64,000 bases of DNA from Candidatus Thermoflexus japonica (lineage in GTDB: Bacteria; Chloroflexota; Anaerolineae; Thermoflexales; Thermoflexaceae): assembly GCA_002898735.1 (NCBI GenBank), contig BEHY01000001.1, positions 1 through 64,000 on the forward strand, in the 5' to 3' direction. A model generated the notes under the pieces. The model did not search any database and was not told the origin of the DNA. It was given only the letters and a program-made list of their open reading frames with translations. The translations under genes were made by a program, and so were the position numbers. Numbering within the stretch: the first letter of the stretch is position 1; each line of letters begins with the position of its first letter. Shown piece by piece: positions 14,866 to 23,274 of this stretch.

Positions 14866-15525
14866 TTATCGGGTGGAAGCCAGAGCCTCACGCACAACAG
14901 CCCGGAATTCGGCCAGGATCATCGCGGTAGCGCCCCAGATCGTGTGCTTCCCCAGACGAAACACCGGAATCCGCCAGCGCACCCCCTGGACCTCCCGCTC
15001 TTCCTCTCCCTGATAGCGGGGATCCAGAAGCCAGGAGAGGGTGGCCTCGAGCACCTCCGCCACCTCGATCGGAGCGGGGCGAAATGTGGGGCGCCTGGGG
15101 AGATAGCCCACCACCGGATGCACCATGAAGCCGCTGGGGGGCACAAAAAGGGGGGTCAGGAGGCCCAGAAACTCCACCGGATCTTCCAGGGGGCCCAGCT
15201 CCTCCTCGGTCTCCCGAAGGGCGGCCTCCACTGGGGATTCCCCCGGTTCACATGCTCCCCCCGGAAGGGAAACCTGACCTTTGTGATAGGCCACATGGAA
15301 AGTTCGCAGGGTAAGCGGGAAGGCCAGATCCGGACCGTTCGGGTAAAGCAGGATCAGCACCGCAGCGGCGCGGGCCCGCGCCAGCTCCTCGTTCCGATGT
15401 TCCAGCGACGCCCGTCGATAAGGGGGGGCCATCTCCCACTGCGCGGAGGCTCCAGGGAGCGGCTGGGCCAGTCGCTCCCGAAGCCCTCGAATGAGCGCTT
15501 GAAGGGAAGGTCGGGCGCGTTCCAT
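14866..15525 (-). CDS. Nudix hydrolase, CoA pyrophosphatase type
   Basis: Protein of about 219 residues, probably cleaving CoA or acyl-CoA to phosphopantetheine and adenosine diphosphate. The Nudix box GACEPGESPVEAALRETEEE is complete (GX5EX7REUXEE), and the CoA-specific element LLTPLFVPPSGFMVHPVVG follows it, as in the NudL/YeaB group. The start is uncertain: ATG 15525 gives a usual N-terminus with only a weak AGGGAA upstream, while ATG 15576 lies 13 bases after the preceding gene. It is in line with the phosphoribosyltransferase gene upstream and may share its transcript. Confidence 0.85.
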   Translation of the reverse strand: MERARPSLQALIRGLRERLAQPLPGASAQWEMAPPYRRASLEHRNEELARARAAAVLILLYPNGPDLAFPLTLRTFHVAYHKGQVSLPGGACEPGESPVEAALRETEEELGPLEDPVEFLGLLTPLFVPPSGFMVHPVVGYLPRRPTFRPAPIEVAEVLEATLSWLLDPRYQGEEEREVQGVRWRIPVFRLGKHTIWGATAMILAEFRAVVREALASTR

Positions 15526-15589
15526 GGCTGGATTTGTTCCCTGTGCAAATCCGAGCAGAGGGATGAGGCAGGTCATTATGAGGGCCGGA

Positions 15590-16249
15590 TTATTTCTGTC
15601 CCCAGGCGATGGCTTCTTCCAGAAGCGCCACGACCTCTTCATCCGGCACCTGGTCGAATTGCTCATAGAAGGCGCCGACGGCCCAGAACAGCGCCGGCGT
15701 GTAAAGCACAACCACCGCGTCCGCCTCCGCCTCCACCCGCGGGAGCATCTCCGGCGGGGCCACCGGGGCGGCCACCATCAGGCGCCTGGCCCCCCGGTTC
15801 CGCAGGGAGCGCAGGCTGACCCGCATCGTCGCTCCCGTCGCAATCCCGTCATCGACCACCACCACCGTCCGGCCCTCCACCGGGATCGGCGGCCGGGCGC
15901 CGCGGAAGATAGCGGCCCGCCGCCGCAGCTCCTCCCGCTGGCGGCGGACTTCCTCCTCAATGTAGGCAGGAGGGACCTCCAGCTCCGCGATCGCCAGGGA
16001 ATCCAGCCACAGGGTCCCGTCCTCGGCCACAGCGCCGATCGCCAGCTCCGGGTTGCCGGGGGCGCCCAGCTTGTGGGAGAGAACCACATCCAGGGGCGCC
16101 TGGAAGGCGCGGGCGACCTCATAGGCCACCACCACGCCCCCACGGGGGATTCCCATCACCACCACCTGCCCCGCTCGAGCCTCCGGCTCCAGATCTCGCA
16201 GCGCCTCCGCCAGTCGCTGCCCGGCATCTTTCCGATCTCGAAATCGCAT
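15590..16249 (-). CDS. Phosphoribosyltransferase-domain protein
   Basis: Protein of 219 residues of the type I phosphoribosyltransferase fold. The PRPP-binding loop VVVVDDGIATGATM is near residue 145, and GIPRGGVVVAYEVA near residue 37 supplies the other phosphate loop. The combination, including SHKLGAPGNPELAIGAV, matches the COG1926 group of predicted phosphoribosyltransferases, whose substrate is unknown; it is not a recognisable purine salvage enzyme. GGAGG ends five bases before the ATG at 16249. Confidence 0.82.
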   Translation of the reverse strand: MRFRDRKDAGQRLAEALRDLEPEARAGQVVVMGIPRGGVVVAYEVARAFQAPLDVVLSHKLGAPGNPELAIGAVAEDGTLWLDSLAIAELEVPPAYIEEEVRRQREELRRRAAIFRGARPPIPVEGRTVVVVDDGIATGATMRVSLRSLRNRGARRLMVAAPVAPPEMLPRVEAEADAVVVLYTPALFWAVGAFYEQFDQVPDEEVVALLEEAIAWGQK

Positions 16250-16450
16250 CCACCCCTCCATCCCTCAGGACATCCACCGTTGACCCCCATCCGGGAAGGC
16301 GGGACAGCCCATCCCGGGGGAAAATCCTTTTGGATGGCGTAACTCCTATCCCAAAAACCATCTTAACGCAAATTGCCTCTCAGCAACCAGAGGCCTTCGC
16401 ATCCCCTCGTTCCAGGAGCAGGCAGGTGCATGGAACGCATCGCCACACAT

Positions 16451-16468
16451 CTTACGTGACGAAGTAAG
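16451..16468 (+). promoter_or_regulatory. Inverted repeat, possible operator of the phn operon
   Basis: CTTAC-(8)-GTAAG centred about 50 bases upstream of the -35 hexamer. The position suits an activator, but the sequence does not match a Pho box. Half-sites are only five bases, so chance occurrence is possible. Confidence 0.3.
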
Positions 16469-16508
16469 TCCCATCCAATTTGTCGTCGCCCTCGGGGGAC
16501 GGAAGCGC

Positions 16509-16537
16509 TTGACGGCGCCCTGGGATCCCCCTAAGAT
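16509..16537 (+). promoter_or_regulatory. Sigma70-type promoter of the phn operon
   Basis: TTGACG (16509-16514) and TAAGAT (16532-16537) are separated by exactly 17 bases, close to consensus for the housekeeping sigma factor. The predicted start would be near 16544, giving a leader of about 35 bases before the phnD start at 16580. Confidence 0.75.
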
Positions 16538-16579
16538 AAGCCTGGAGGTTCAGGGAACCTCAAATCCGGGAGGCCCTCC

Positions 16580-17488
16580 ATGAAACGTGCTGGGCTGTTC
16601 ATCGCGATTGGAGCGATCGCCTTCGGTCTTGCGCTGGGAGCCTGCGCGCCCCAGAAGCCCCCACTGGGAAGCGAACAGAATCCTCTGGTGATGGTCTTTG
16701 TGCCCTCCGGAGAATCCGAGGAGATCAAGCGGGGCGGGGAGCAGCTCGCCCAGTTGCTGGGGCAGAAGCTGAATATGAAAGTAACCCTCAACCTGGCCAG
16801 CAGCTACGCCGCCGCGGTGGAAGCCATGGGGGCCGGCCAGGCCCAGATCGGCTGGCTCAACACCCTCAGCTATCTCCTGGCCCATGAGAAATACGGCGTG
16901 GAGGTGATCCTGGCCACCGTGCGCTTCAATCAAACCTACTACACGGGCCAGATCATCGTGCGGGCCGATTCCGGCATCAAGAGCATCGCGGACCTCAAGG
17001 GCAAGACCATGTGCTGGGTGGACCCCCTCTCCACCTCCGGCTATCTGATGCCCCGCATCCTGCTGAAGGCGAACGGAGTGGATCCGGACAAGGATTTCGC
17101 CAAGACGGTGAACGCGGGCTCCCACCCCAACGTGGTGAAGGCCGTTTACAACGGAGACTGCGACGCCGGGGCGACCTACGTGGATGCCCGGGGCGCCGTG
17201 GAGAAAGATCTTCCGGACGTGAAAGAGAAGGTGGTCGTGCTGGCGACTACCGCGAAGATTCCCAACGATAATGTCAGCGTGGTGAAAGATCTTCCTCAGG
17301 ACCTGAAGGAGAAGATCCGGAAGGCGCTGCTGGAGATCGCCCAATCGGAGGAGGGCAAGAAAGCCCTGCAGACCGTCTACCAGATCGAGGGTTTGCAGGC
17401 CGTCGATGACTCTTTCTACGACGAATTCCGGGCCCAGCTGAGCGCCTCCGGATACAAGCTGGAGGATCTGGTGAAGCCGGCGAAGTGA
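16580..17488 (+). CDS. phnD: Phosphonate/phosphite/phosphate ABC transporter binding lipoprotein
   Basis: Solute-binding component of the import system encoded by the next three genes. The 302-residue protein has a lipoprotein signal with LGAC (Cys22), then a PhnD/PtxB-type periplasmic binding fold: MVFVPSGESEEIKRGGEQLAQLL, GQAQIGWLNTLSYLLAH, TYYTGQIIVRADSGIKSIADLKGKTMCW and DPLSTSGYLMPR, the last being the oxyanion-binding SxSG loop. The family binds phosphonates, phosphite, hypophosphite or phosphate, and the sequence does not separate these. GGGAGG six bases before the ATG sets the start. Confidence 0.9.
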   Translation: MKRAGLFIAIGAIAFGLALGACAPQKPPLGSEQNPLVMVFVPSGESEEIKRGGEQLAQLLGQKLNMKVTLNLASSYAAAVEAMGAGQAQIGWLNTLSYLLAHEKYGVEVILATVRFNQTYYTGQIIVRADSGIKSIADLKGKTMCWVDPLSTSGYLMPRILLKANGVDPDKDFAKTVNAGSHPNVVKAVYNGDCDAGATYVDARGAVEKDLPDVKEKVVVLATTAKIPNDNVSVVKDLPQDLKEKIRKALLEIAQSEEGKKALQTVYQIEGLQAVDDSFYDEFRAQLSASGYKLEDLVKPAK

Positions 17489-17499
17489 GCGCGATGCGG

Positions 17500-17520
17500 G
17501 TGGGCGGCCGGGCCGCCCAC
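17500..17520 (+). terminator. Hairpin between phnD and phnC
   Basis: GTGGGCGGC-CGG-GCCGCCCAC, a perfect nine-base-pair stem directly after phnD, without a T tract. It probably protects or attenuates the transcript so that the binding protein is made in excess of the membrane components, a common arrangement; inference. Confidence 0.6.
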
Positions 17521-17657
17521 CCCAGGTCCCGGCCCTTCTCCTCGCATCTTACAGCCGCGCGGGCGCACCGCGATCTCTGAATTCGGGAAGCCTCCCTTCC
17601 CTACCGCCCCGCCCCCGGCGGGGAGGAAAGAATCCGCGGGACAGAGGTCGGCCCTCC

Positions 17658-18416
17658 ATGCCGCTGATTGTGGATCGCCTGACCAAGATCTACCCCGATG
17701 GGACACGGGCGCTGCACGAGGTCAGCTTCACGGTGGACGACGGGGAATTCGTGGCCATCATCGGGCTCAGCGGGGCCGGGAAGAGCACCCTGCTTCGCTG
17801 CATCAACCGCCTCATCGAACCCACCTCCGGCCGGGTGATCTGGAACGGGATCGATATCACGGCGGCCTCGCCCCGCGAGCTTCGAAGGATCCGCCGTCAA
17901 ATCGGGATGATCTTCCAGCAGTTCAATCTGGTTAAGCGCGCCACGGTTCTCACCAACGTCCTCACCGGCCGCCTGGGATATATGAACCCCTGGCTCAGCC
18001 TCCTGGGCTATTTCCCCCCCTCGGAGGTGCAGCGGGCGATGCAGGCCCTGGAACGCGTCGGCCTGGCGGATCTGGCGGATAAGCGGGCGGATGAGCTCTC
18101 CGGTGGGCAACAGCAGCGGGTGGGCATCGCCCGGGCGCTGATGCAGGAACCGCGTCTCCTGCTGGCGGACGAACCGGTCGCCAGCCTGGATCCTGTTCTC
18201 GCCCACTCCATCCTCCGTTACATTGAGGAGCTGAACCGCAAGGATGGCGTCACGGTCCTCTGCAGCCTCCACTTCCTGGATCTCGTCCATCGCTATGCCA
18301 CCCGGGTGATCGGATTGAAGGACGGGATCAAAGTGTTCGATGGACGTCCGGACGAGATCGATGACCGTCGTTTTAAGGAAATCTACGGGCAGGAGGCGGA
18401 GCGTATTGGCGGCTGA
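17658..18416 (+). CDS. phnC: ABC transporter ATPase PhnC
   Basis: ATPase of 252 residues energising the importer. Walker [10 protein letters not shown] (residues 36-44), Q-loop in MIFQQFNLV, signature [15 protein letters not shown], Walker [14 protein letters not shown] and the H-loop in CSLHFLDL are all intact, and [19 protein letters not shown] is characteristic of PhnC-type subunits. The gene overlaps the following permease gene by 11 bases, indicating translational coupling. Confidence 0.93.
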   Translation: MPLIVDRLTKIYPDGTRALHEVSFTVDDGEFVAIIGLSGAGKSTLLRCINRLIEPTSGRVIWNGIDITAASPRELRRIRRQIGMIFQQFNLVKRATVLTNVLTGRLGYMNPWLSLLGYFPPSEVQRAMQALERVGLADLADKRADELSGGQQQRVGIARALMQEPRLLLADEPVASLDPVLAHSILRYIEELNRKDGVTVLCSLHFLDLVHRYATRVIGLKDGIKVFDGRPDEIDDRRFKEIYGQEAERIGG

Positions 18417-19776
18417 GCGTCGGCCCCCTCAAGGATTCGCCATCATCCCCGGGCTGGCCTATTACGCCATGGGGTTGCGCACCCTGGCCGGGATCTGGCT
18501 GGGGGTTTCCTTGACGCTGATCGGCCTTGCCCTGTGGCGGGGACATCTCTGGCTGTGGATCTCGGTCGGATTGTGGTGGATCGGAACCGGTTACGATGTC
18601 CGGCGGCGGTTCAAAGGCCGCCGGCCTCGCCTGTGGCCTGCCGCGCTGGTTGCCCTCATCGCCGTTTACGGTGTGGGCTGGGAGGTTACGGAGATCCAAC
18701 CCCTGGCTCCCTTCGAGCGCTTCGATAAAATGCGGCCATATCTTATCGCCCTCACGCAGCCGGATCTCCTGACCTACCCCACAGAGCGGCAGATATATCG
18801 GATCCCCGTGGAAGTCCCCTGCACCCACCCGCCCGCCCCCAGGGAAACCCGGGGAGAGGCCCGGATCTGGCTCTCCGCGGATTGCGCGCAAGCAGGGGAT
18901 CCCCTCACCCTCCAGGGGGAAGGACTCCCGGCAGGCCTTTCCCTGGAACTGTGGTGGGTGAATCCGATCGGGGAACGTCAGCGGATCCTCCAGGAGGGCC
19001 GTCCTCTTTCTCTGCAGGCGGATGCTTCGGGGCGATTCCGCACGGCCTTCCTCGCCCCACGGGCGGTTCCGCTGGGGTTCGAGCCACCCCCTGGCCAATC
19101 CCAGACCCACTTCCTGGAGCTCCACGCCGTGCGGGTGATCGGAGGACCCCGCCCCAGCGAGGCGCTGCTGGAGGTCGCGGAGAAGATGGGAGAGACGGTG
19201 GCCATCGCGCTGCTGGCCACCACCTTCGCGGTGTGGATCGCCGCCCCTCTTTCCTTTCTGGCCGCTCGTAACCTGATGGGCGGCTCCCTTCCCGCCCGCG
19301 CGATCTACTACGCGATGCGAGGGTTTTTTAATATCGTCCGCTCGGTGGAGCCCCTGATTTTCGGGATCGTGTTTGTGGTGTGGGTGGGGCTGGGATCCTT
19401 CGCCGGGATGCTCGCTTTAATGGTGCACTCCATCGCCGCGCTGGGGAAGCTCTTCTCGGAGGTCATCGAGCACATCGATCCGGGTCCGGTGGAGGCGCTA
19501 ACGGCAACCGGGGCGAACCGCCTTCAGGTCGTCCGCTACGCGGTTGTTCCCCAGGTCGTGCCGGAGTTTGTCTCCTTTGCCGTCTACCGCTGGGACATCA
19601 ACGTCCGCATGTCCACCATCATCGGTTTCGTAGGAGGCGGAGGGATCGGGTTCCGGTTAAGCGAGTGGATCCGGCTGAGCGCCTACCGGCAGGTCGCGAC
19701 GGCGGTGATCGGCATCGCGCTGGTGGTGATGGCCCTGGATTACGTCAGTGCCCAGGTGCGGCGCCGCATCGTATGA
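18406..19776 (+). CDS. phnE: ABC transporter permease PhnE with extra outer domain, first copy
   Basis: Permease of about 456 residues, well above the 260-290 usual for PhnE. N-terminal helices (about 20-100) are followed by an extracytoplasmic insert of about 150 residues containing VPC and SADC cysteines and GDPLTLQGEGLPAG...DASGRF, an Ig/IPT-like pattern. The transport core then runs from about residue 260, with LLATTFAVWIAAPLSFLAARN and the coupling loop EHIDPGPVEALTATGANRLQ. The start is taken as TTG 18406, nine bases after AGGAGG, inside the end of phnC; ATG 18469 lacks a site. The core pairs with the second PhnE to form the channel. Confidence 0.88.
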   Translation: MAAERRPPQGFAIIPGLAYYAMGLRTLAGIWLGVSLTLIGLALWRGHLWLWISVGLWWIGTGYDVRRRFKGRRPRLWPAALVALIAVYGVGWEVTEIQPLAPFERFDKMRPYLIALTQPDLLTYPTERQIYRIPVEVPCTHPPAPRETRGEARIWLSADCAQAGDPLTLQGEGLPAGLSLELWWVNPIGERQRILQEGRPLSLQADASGRFRTAFLAPRAVPLGFEPPPGQSQTHFLELHAVRVIGGPRPSEALLEVAEKMGETVAIALLATTFAVWIAAPLSFLAARNLMGGSLPARAIYYAMRGFFNIVRSVEPLIFGIVFVVWVGLGSFAGMLALMVHSIAALGKLFSEVIEHIDPGPVEALTATGANRLQVVRYAVVPQVVPEFVSFAVYRWDINVRMSTIIGFVGGGGIGFRLSEWIRLSAYRQVATAVIGIALVVMALDYVSAQVRRRIV

Positions 19777-19783
19777 GAACCAT

Positions 19784-20950
19784 ATGAAAGGCTTTCCGGG
19801 AATGCATCGACATCGCCGCTGGCTGCAGATCATAGGGGCGCTGCTCGCCCTCGGGATCTACGCCGGATCCTGGCATGTGGTGGGCATTGACCTGAGGAAG
19901 CTGGTGGAGCCTCAGGCCGCCCGGCGCGCCCAGGAGATCTTCACCGCCTTCCTCACGCCGGAGATCCTGGTTCCCGAACGGGGGGCCCAGCGCGTGGAGG
20001 CGCCCATGCGGGTCCCATGCGAATCGGGAAACACCCCGGAAGCAGTGGGGGTGGGAGAAGGTCCCCGCCTGTTCCTCCCGCCATGCGCCTCCCCGGGGGC
20101 GCGGATCCGGATTCGGGGGGAAGGGTTTCGCCCGGGAAGCGAGCTGGTGCTGCGATGGGTCTTTGCGCCCAGCCCGCAATTGCCGCTGGGCGGCGAATTG
20201 CTGGCCGGGCGGACCCGGACGGATGCCGCCGGCCGTTTTGAGCTCGATGTGGAGGTCCGGCCCCTCCTTGCCCAGGAAGGCGGTGCCCGCCTGCAAGCGG
20301 AGGCCCGATGGGAAGGACGATGGCAGGTCAGCCCGGCGCTGACCCGCACGATGGAACTCACGCTGCAAACGATCTTCCTGGCATTGATGGCCACCACCCT
20401 GGCCACCGTAGTTGCCGCGCCTTTATCCTTCCTGGCCGCCCGCAATATCACCGCCCGGGGCCCTGCAGGAACCGCCGTTTATTACATCACCCGCACGACC
20501 TTCAATGTGGTTCGCTCCATCGAGCCCCTCGTGGTCGCCGCGATCTTCGCCACATGGGTTGGCTTCGGCCCCTTTGCCGGCGTGCTGGCGCTGACCGTGG
20601 CCACAGTGGTGAACCTGGGCAAGCTCTTCTCCGAGGTCATCGAGACCATCGATCCGGGGCCGGTGGAGGCCATCACGGCCACCGGGGCGAACTCCCTGCA
20701 GGTCATTCGTTACGCGGTGATCCCCCAGATCACCCTGCCGTTCCTGGCTTTTATCATCTACCACTGGGACATCAACATCCGGATCTCCACCGTTGTGGGG
20801 TTTGTGGGTGGCGGGGGGATCGGATATCAGTTGAAGCTGTGGATCGATCAGACGGATTATCACAAGGCGGGGACGGCCGTGTGGGCGATTATCGCCGTGG
20901 TCTCGGCGATGGATTATGCCAGCGCACGATTGCGGGAGGCCATCCGTTAG
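19784..20950 (+). CDS. phnE: ABC transporter permease PhnE with extra outer domain, second copy
   Basis: Second permease, 388 residues. A single N-terminal helix leads into an outer domain of about 150 residues with VPC and LPPC cysteines and ARIRIRGEGFRPGSELVLRW...DAAGRF, homologous in pattern to the insert in the first PhnE. The core contains LMATTLATVVAAPLSFLAARN and ETIDPGPVEAITATGANSLQ. Two different PhnE proteins probably form a heterodimer. It lies seven bases after the first permease gene. ATG 19802 is an alternative start. It is the last gene of the operon. Confidence 0.88.
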   Translation: MKGFPGMHRHRRWLQIIGALLALGIYAGSWHVVGIDLRKLVEPQAARRAQEIFTAFLTPEILVPERGAQRVEAPMRVPCESGNTPEAVGVGEGPRLFLPPCASPGARIRIRGEGFRPGSELVLRWVFAPSPQLPLGGELLAGRTRTDAAGRFELDVEVRPLLAQEGGARLQAEARWEGRWQVSPALTRTMELTLQTIFLALMATTLATVVAAPLSFLAARNITARGPAGTAVYYITRTTFNVVRSIEPLVVAAIFATWVGFGPFAGVLALTVATVVNLGKLFSEVIETIDPGPVEAITATGANSLQVIRYAVIPQITLPFLAFIIYHWDINIRISTVVGFVGGGGIGYQLKLWIDQTDYHKAGTAVWAIIAVVSAMDYASARLREAIR

Positions 20951-20975
20951 GGCGGGACGTATGCCGTCAGTCTCC

Positions 20976-21000
20976 GGGAGGGCGGGCAGGATGCCCTCCC
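20976..21000 (+). terminator. Hairpin after the phn operon
   Basis: GGGAGGGC (20976-20983) pairs with GCCCTCCC (20993-21000). It follows the last phnE by 25 bases. No T tract is present. Similar hairpins occur at 16291-16317 and 25682-25702, so it may also be a dispersed repeat. Confidence 0.5.
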
Positions 21001-21114
21001 CCATTCCTGTGGCTCTTCAGACGACGGGAAGGGGAAAGAAGAGGTCTGAAAGAATCCCTCAGCGATCGGTAGAGCGCAGGCGGCGGGAAACCCTGGGGTT
21101 TTGCACCTGAAGGT

Positions 21115-21708
21115 CTACCGCGTGGGGCGAGCGAAATAACGTAAAGCGATGCGGATTTTCTCTTCCAGGGGCAGGTTGGGATCCGGCGGCACATGCGCCA
21201 GGGCAGCCTGGGCCTCGACGACGCTGTAGCCCAGGGCGGTGAGCGCGGCAATGATCTCCGTGTCGTCCGCTCGCGGAACCGGAACCCCTGGTGCCGGCAG
21301 CACGCGGATCCGATCCTTCAGGTGAAGGATGATGGCCCGCGCCGTTTTGGGGCCAATGCCGGGCGCCCGACGGAGGACATCCACCTGTTCCTGGGCGATG
21401 GCCGCCCGCAGGGTGGGCGCGGAAAGGCCCAGCAGCGCAAGGGCGGCCCGCGGCCCCACACCGTTCACGGTGAGCAATTGTTCGAAGAGCTCCCGCTCAT
21501 CCTCCTCGGCGAATCCGTAAAGGGTGAGGACCAGCCCATGGCCCTCCATCCGGGCCACCAGCGTCGTATGCAGCGTGAGGGGCTCCCCCACACGGGCCCG
21601 GGCCAGCACGCTGGGGGGAACACAGGCCTGGATCACCCAACCGTTCAGATCCAGCCGGACCCAATCTTTCCCGATGGCCTCCACAATCCCACGCACCTGA
21701 ACCAGCAT
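21115..21708 (-). CDS. ruvA: Holliday junction branch migration protein RuvA
   Basis: RuvA binds Holliday junctions as a tetramer and loads the RuvB motor. The 197-residue protein has the N-terminal OB fold (MLVQVRGIVEAIGKDWVRLDL), two helix-hairpin-helix motifs (LLTVNGVGPRAALALL and LRRAPGIGPKTARAIILHL), and a C-terminal domain (ALTALGYSVVEAQAAL) that contacts RuvB. Length is normal. It follows a response regulator gene on the minus strand; ruvB is not in the window. Confidence 0.95.
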   Translation of the reverse strand: MLVQVRGIVEAIGKDWVRLDLNGWVIQACVPPSVLARARVGEPLTLHTTLVARMEGHGLVLTLYGFAEEDERELFEQLLTVNGVGPRAALALLGLSAPTLRAAIAQEQVDVLRRAPGIGPKTARAIILHLKDRIRVLPAPGVPVPRADDTEIIAALTALGYSVVEAQAALAHVPPDPNLPLEEKIRIALRYFARPTR

Positions 21709-21822
21709 CGCGTCCCATCCGTTCTCAGAAGAGGAGTTCCGCCGCAGGTCTCTCCCGAAGGGCTCCTGGGGTCGGGACGGACCCAGAGAATCCTTTTCTC
21801 CCCTCCCACCAGAGTCCAGATG

Positions 21823-22713
21823 TTATCCATAGGACTTTTGAATCTCCCACGCCGGGAGCCCTGTGAGCTCGGCGGCCGGTGGCCATAGCCGGGCAGGCGG
21901 AGGCGTGGGAAGCGCCGTATAGGCGGGATCGGTGATCAGCCACATGCCCGCCGGGAGCAGATACGCCAGCCGGATCGCTTCCTCAACGGCCTCACCGAAC
22001 ATCCCCCCGGCGGCCAGCCCGGGACCCTCCAGCCAGCCCACGGATACGGATCCGATGTGGAGCACCGCTCTCCACAGGGAGGTCTCAGGATCTGCATGCC
22101 GAAGGGCGTCGAGCGCCCGGGCCACGCTGGGAAACAGGGCCAGCAGGCCTCCATCCGGGATGGGCAGGAGGAGCCCGTTTTCCTGCCGAAGGCCACGGGC
22201 CCAGTGTGCCCACTCGGGGAGCAAATGCTGCGAACTCCCGGAAGCCGGCGGGCGCAGAACGAGGATCCCGGCGGAGGGATAGCGCCCATGGGCCGGGAGA
22301 GGCGGTCGGAAGGCGGCGAGCCAGCGGAACCCGGCACGCAGCGCGACCAGACGTTCGGCCACGGCGATCCGGGCCATGAGCTCCTGAGGCGCATAGGGCT
22401 TCGTCACATAATCATCGGCCCCAGCCAGGAGCGCCTCAGCGATATGATCCGGATCCGTGCGCCCGGAGACCACCAGAACGGTCATGCTCCAGCCGAAGGA
22501 GCGAGCGCGCAGCTCCCTCAACCAGGTCAGGCCATCCCCATCGGGAAGGTTCAGGTCCAGGATGATCACGGTGGGGCGAAGCTCCAGCAGGCGCTGACGG
22601 GCGGTCCGGAGATCCGGGGCCACCACCGCCGGCCGACGGCTCCAGCTCAGCAGCTCGTAAAGCGCCTGCGCCTCCGCAGGCTGATCCTCAACAATCAGAA
22701 CCGGGCCGATCAT
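21823..22713 (-). CDS. Response regulator with cyclase-like C-terminal domain
   Basis: Protein of 296 residues. The receiver domain (1-120) has the acidic pair near residue 9, the phospho-acceptor Asp53 in ILDLNLPDGDG, and the conserved Lys in VTKPYAP. The remainder contains VLHIGSVSVGWLEGPGLAAGGMFGEAVEEAIRLAYLLPAGMWLITDPAY, which follows the pattern of the C-terminal half of class III nucleotidyl cyclase domains but lacks recognisable metal-binding Asp residues, so it is probably a non-catalytic relative. No cognate kinase is adjacent. It sits between ruvC and ruvA on the same strand, an unusual place. Confidence 0.75.
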   Translation of the reverse strand: MIGPVLIVEDQPAEAQALYELLSWSRRPAVVAPDLRTARQRLLELRPTVIILDLNLPDGDGLTWLRELRARSFGWSMTVLVVSGRTDPDHIAEALLAGADDYVTKPYAPQELMARIAVAERLVALRAGFRWLAAFRPPLPAHGRYPSAGILVLRPPASGSSQHLLPEWAHWARGLRQENGLLLPIPDGGLLALFPSVARALDALRHADPETSLWRAVLHIGSVSVGWLEGPGLAAGGMFGEAVEEAIRLAYLLPAGMWLITDPAYTALPTPPPARLWPPAAELTGLPAWEIQKSYG

Positions 22714-22788
22714 GCGGATCCTCGTGCGATGCGCACCCGGGCGAGGATTCTGGAAACTCGATCAGCCCCACCCCTATCTCCGAAATCG

Positions 22789-23274
22789 CTAAAGGATCGC
22801 CGACAGGCGGGCATGGTTCAGATGGCAGATGGCGACCGCGAGGGCATCCGCCACGTCATCCGGGCGGGGGATCTCGGGCAGGCGCAGAAGCATACGGACC
22901 ATGGTCTGGATCTGGGCTTTGGGGGCGCTCCCGTATCCGACCAGCGCCTGCTTGACATCGGCCGGCGTGTATTCGTGGACCGGGATCTCCGCCTGGGCCA
23001 GCGCCAGCAGCACCACGCCGCGCGCCTGGCCGACCGCGAAAGCCGTGGTCACATTGCGGCCGAAAAAGACGCGCTCGATGGCCGCGACATCCGGTTGATA
23101 ACCCTGAATCAGCGAGCAGAGGGCCTCGTAAAGCTGGCGAAGACGGAGGGGAAGCGGATCCCCCGCCGGCGTCCGGATGTCCCCATAAGCCAGGACCTCG
23201 AGGTCCCCCCCATGGTCCTCGACCAGTCCATAGCCTGTAATCGCGATCCCCGGATCGATTCCCAACACCCGCAT
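22789..23274 (-). CDS. ruvC: Holliday junction resolvase RuvC
   Basis: Endonuclease that cuts Holliday junctions symmetrically. The 161-residue protein has the four catalytic acidic residues of the RNase H-like fold: Asp7 in LGIDPG, Glu67 in AAIERVFF, Asp140 and Asp143 in PDDVADALA. Its ATG overlaps the TGA of the upstream yebC gene by one base (TGATG), so translation is probably coupled, as in many bacteria where yebC precedes ruvC. Confidence 0.95.
   Translation of the reverse strand: MRVLGIDPGIAITGYGLVEDHGGDLEVLAYGDIRTPAGDPLPLRLRQLYEALCSLIQGYQPDVAAIERVFFGRNVTTAFAVGQARGVVLLALAQAEIPVHEYTPADVKQALVGYGSAPKAQIQTMVRMLLRLPEIPRPDDVADALAVAICHLNHARLSAIL

Larger units (their letters stand above)
16250..16579 (+). 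other. Divergent intergenic region upstream of phnD
   Basis: 330 bases between the phosphoribosyltransferase and phnD genes. It contains an imperfect hairpin at 16291-16317 of the GGGAAGGCGGG type, a lower-GC stretch around 16350-16380, an inverted repeat at 16451-16468, and the phn promoter at 16509-16537. No gene is seen. Confidence 0.6.

Noticed and set aside
14074-15819. 581-codon plus-strand frame opposite the ssnA and Nudix genes
   Set aside because: Opposite strand of two well-supported genes; translation is low in recognisable motifs.
18340-18405. N-terminal extension of the first PhnE to ATG 18340
   Set aside because: It would overlap phnC by 77 bases with no ribosome binding site; TTG 18406 has AGGAGG at the right distance.
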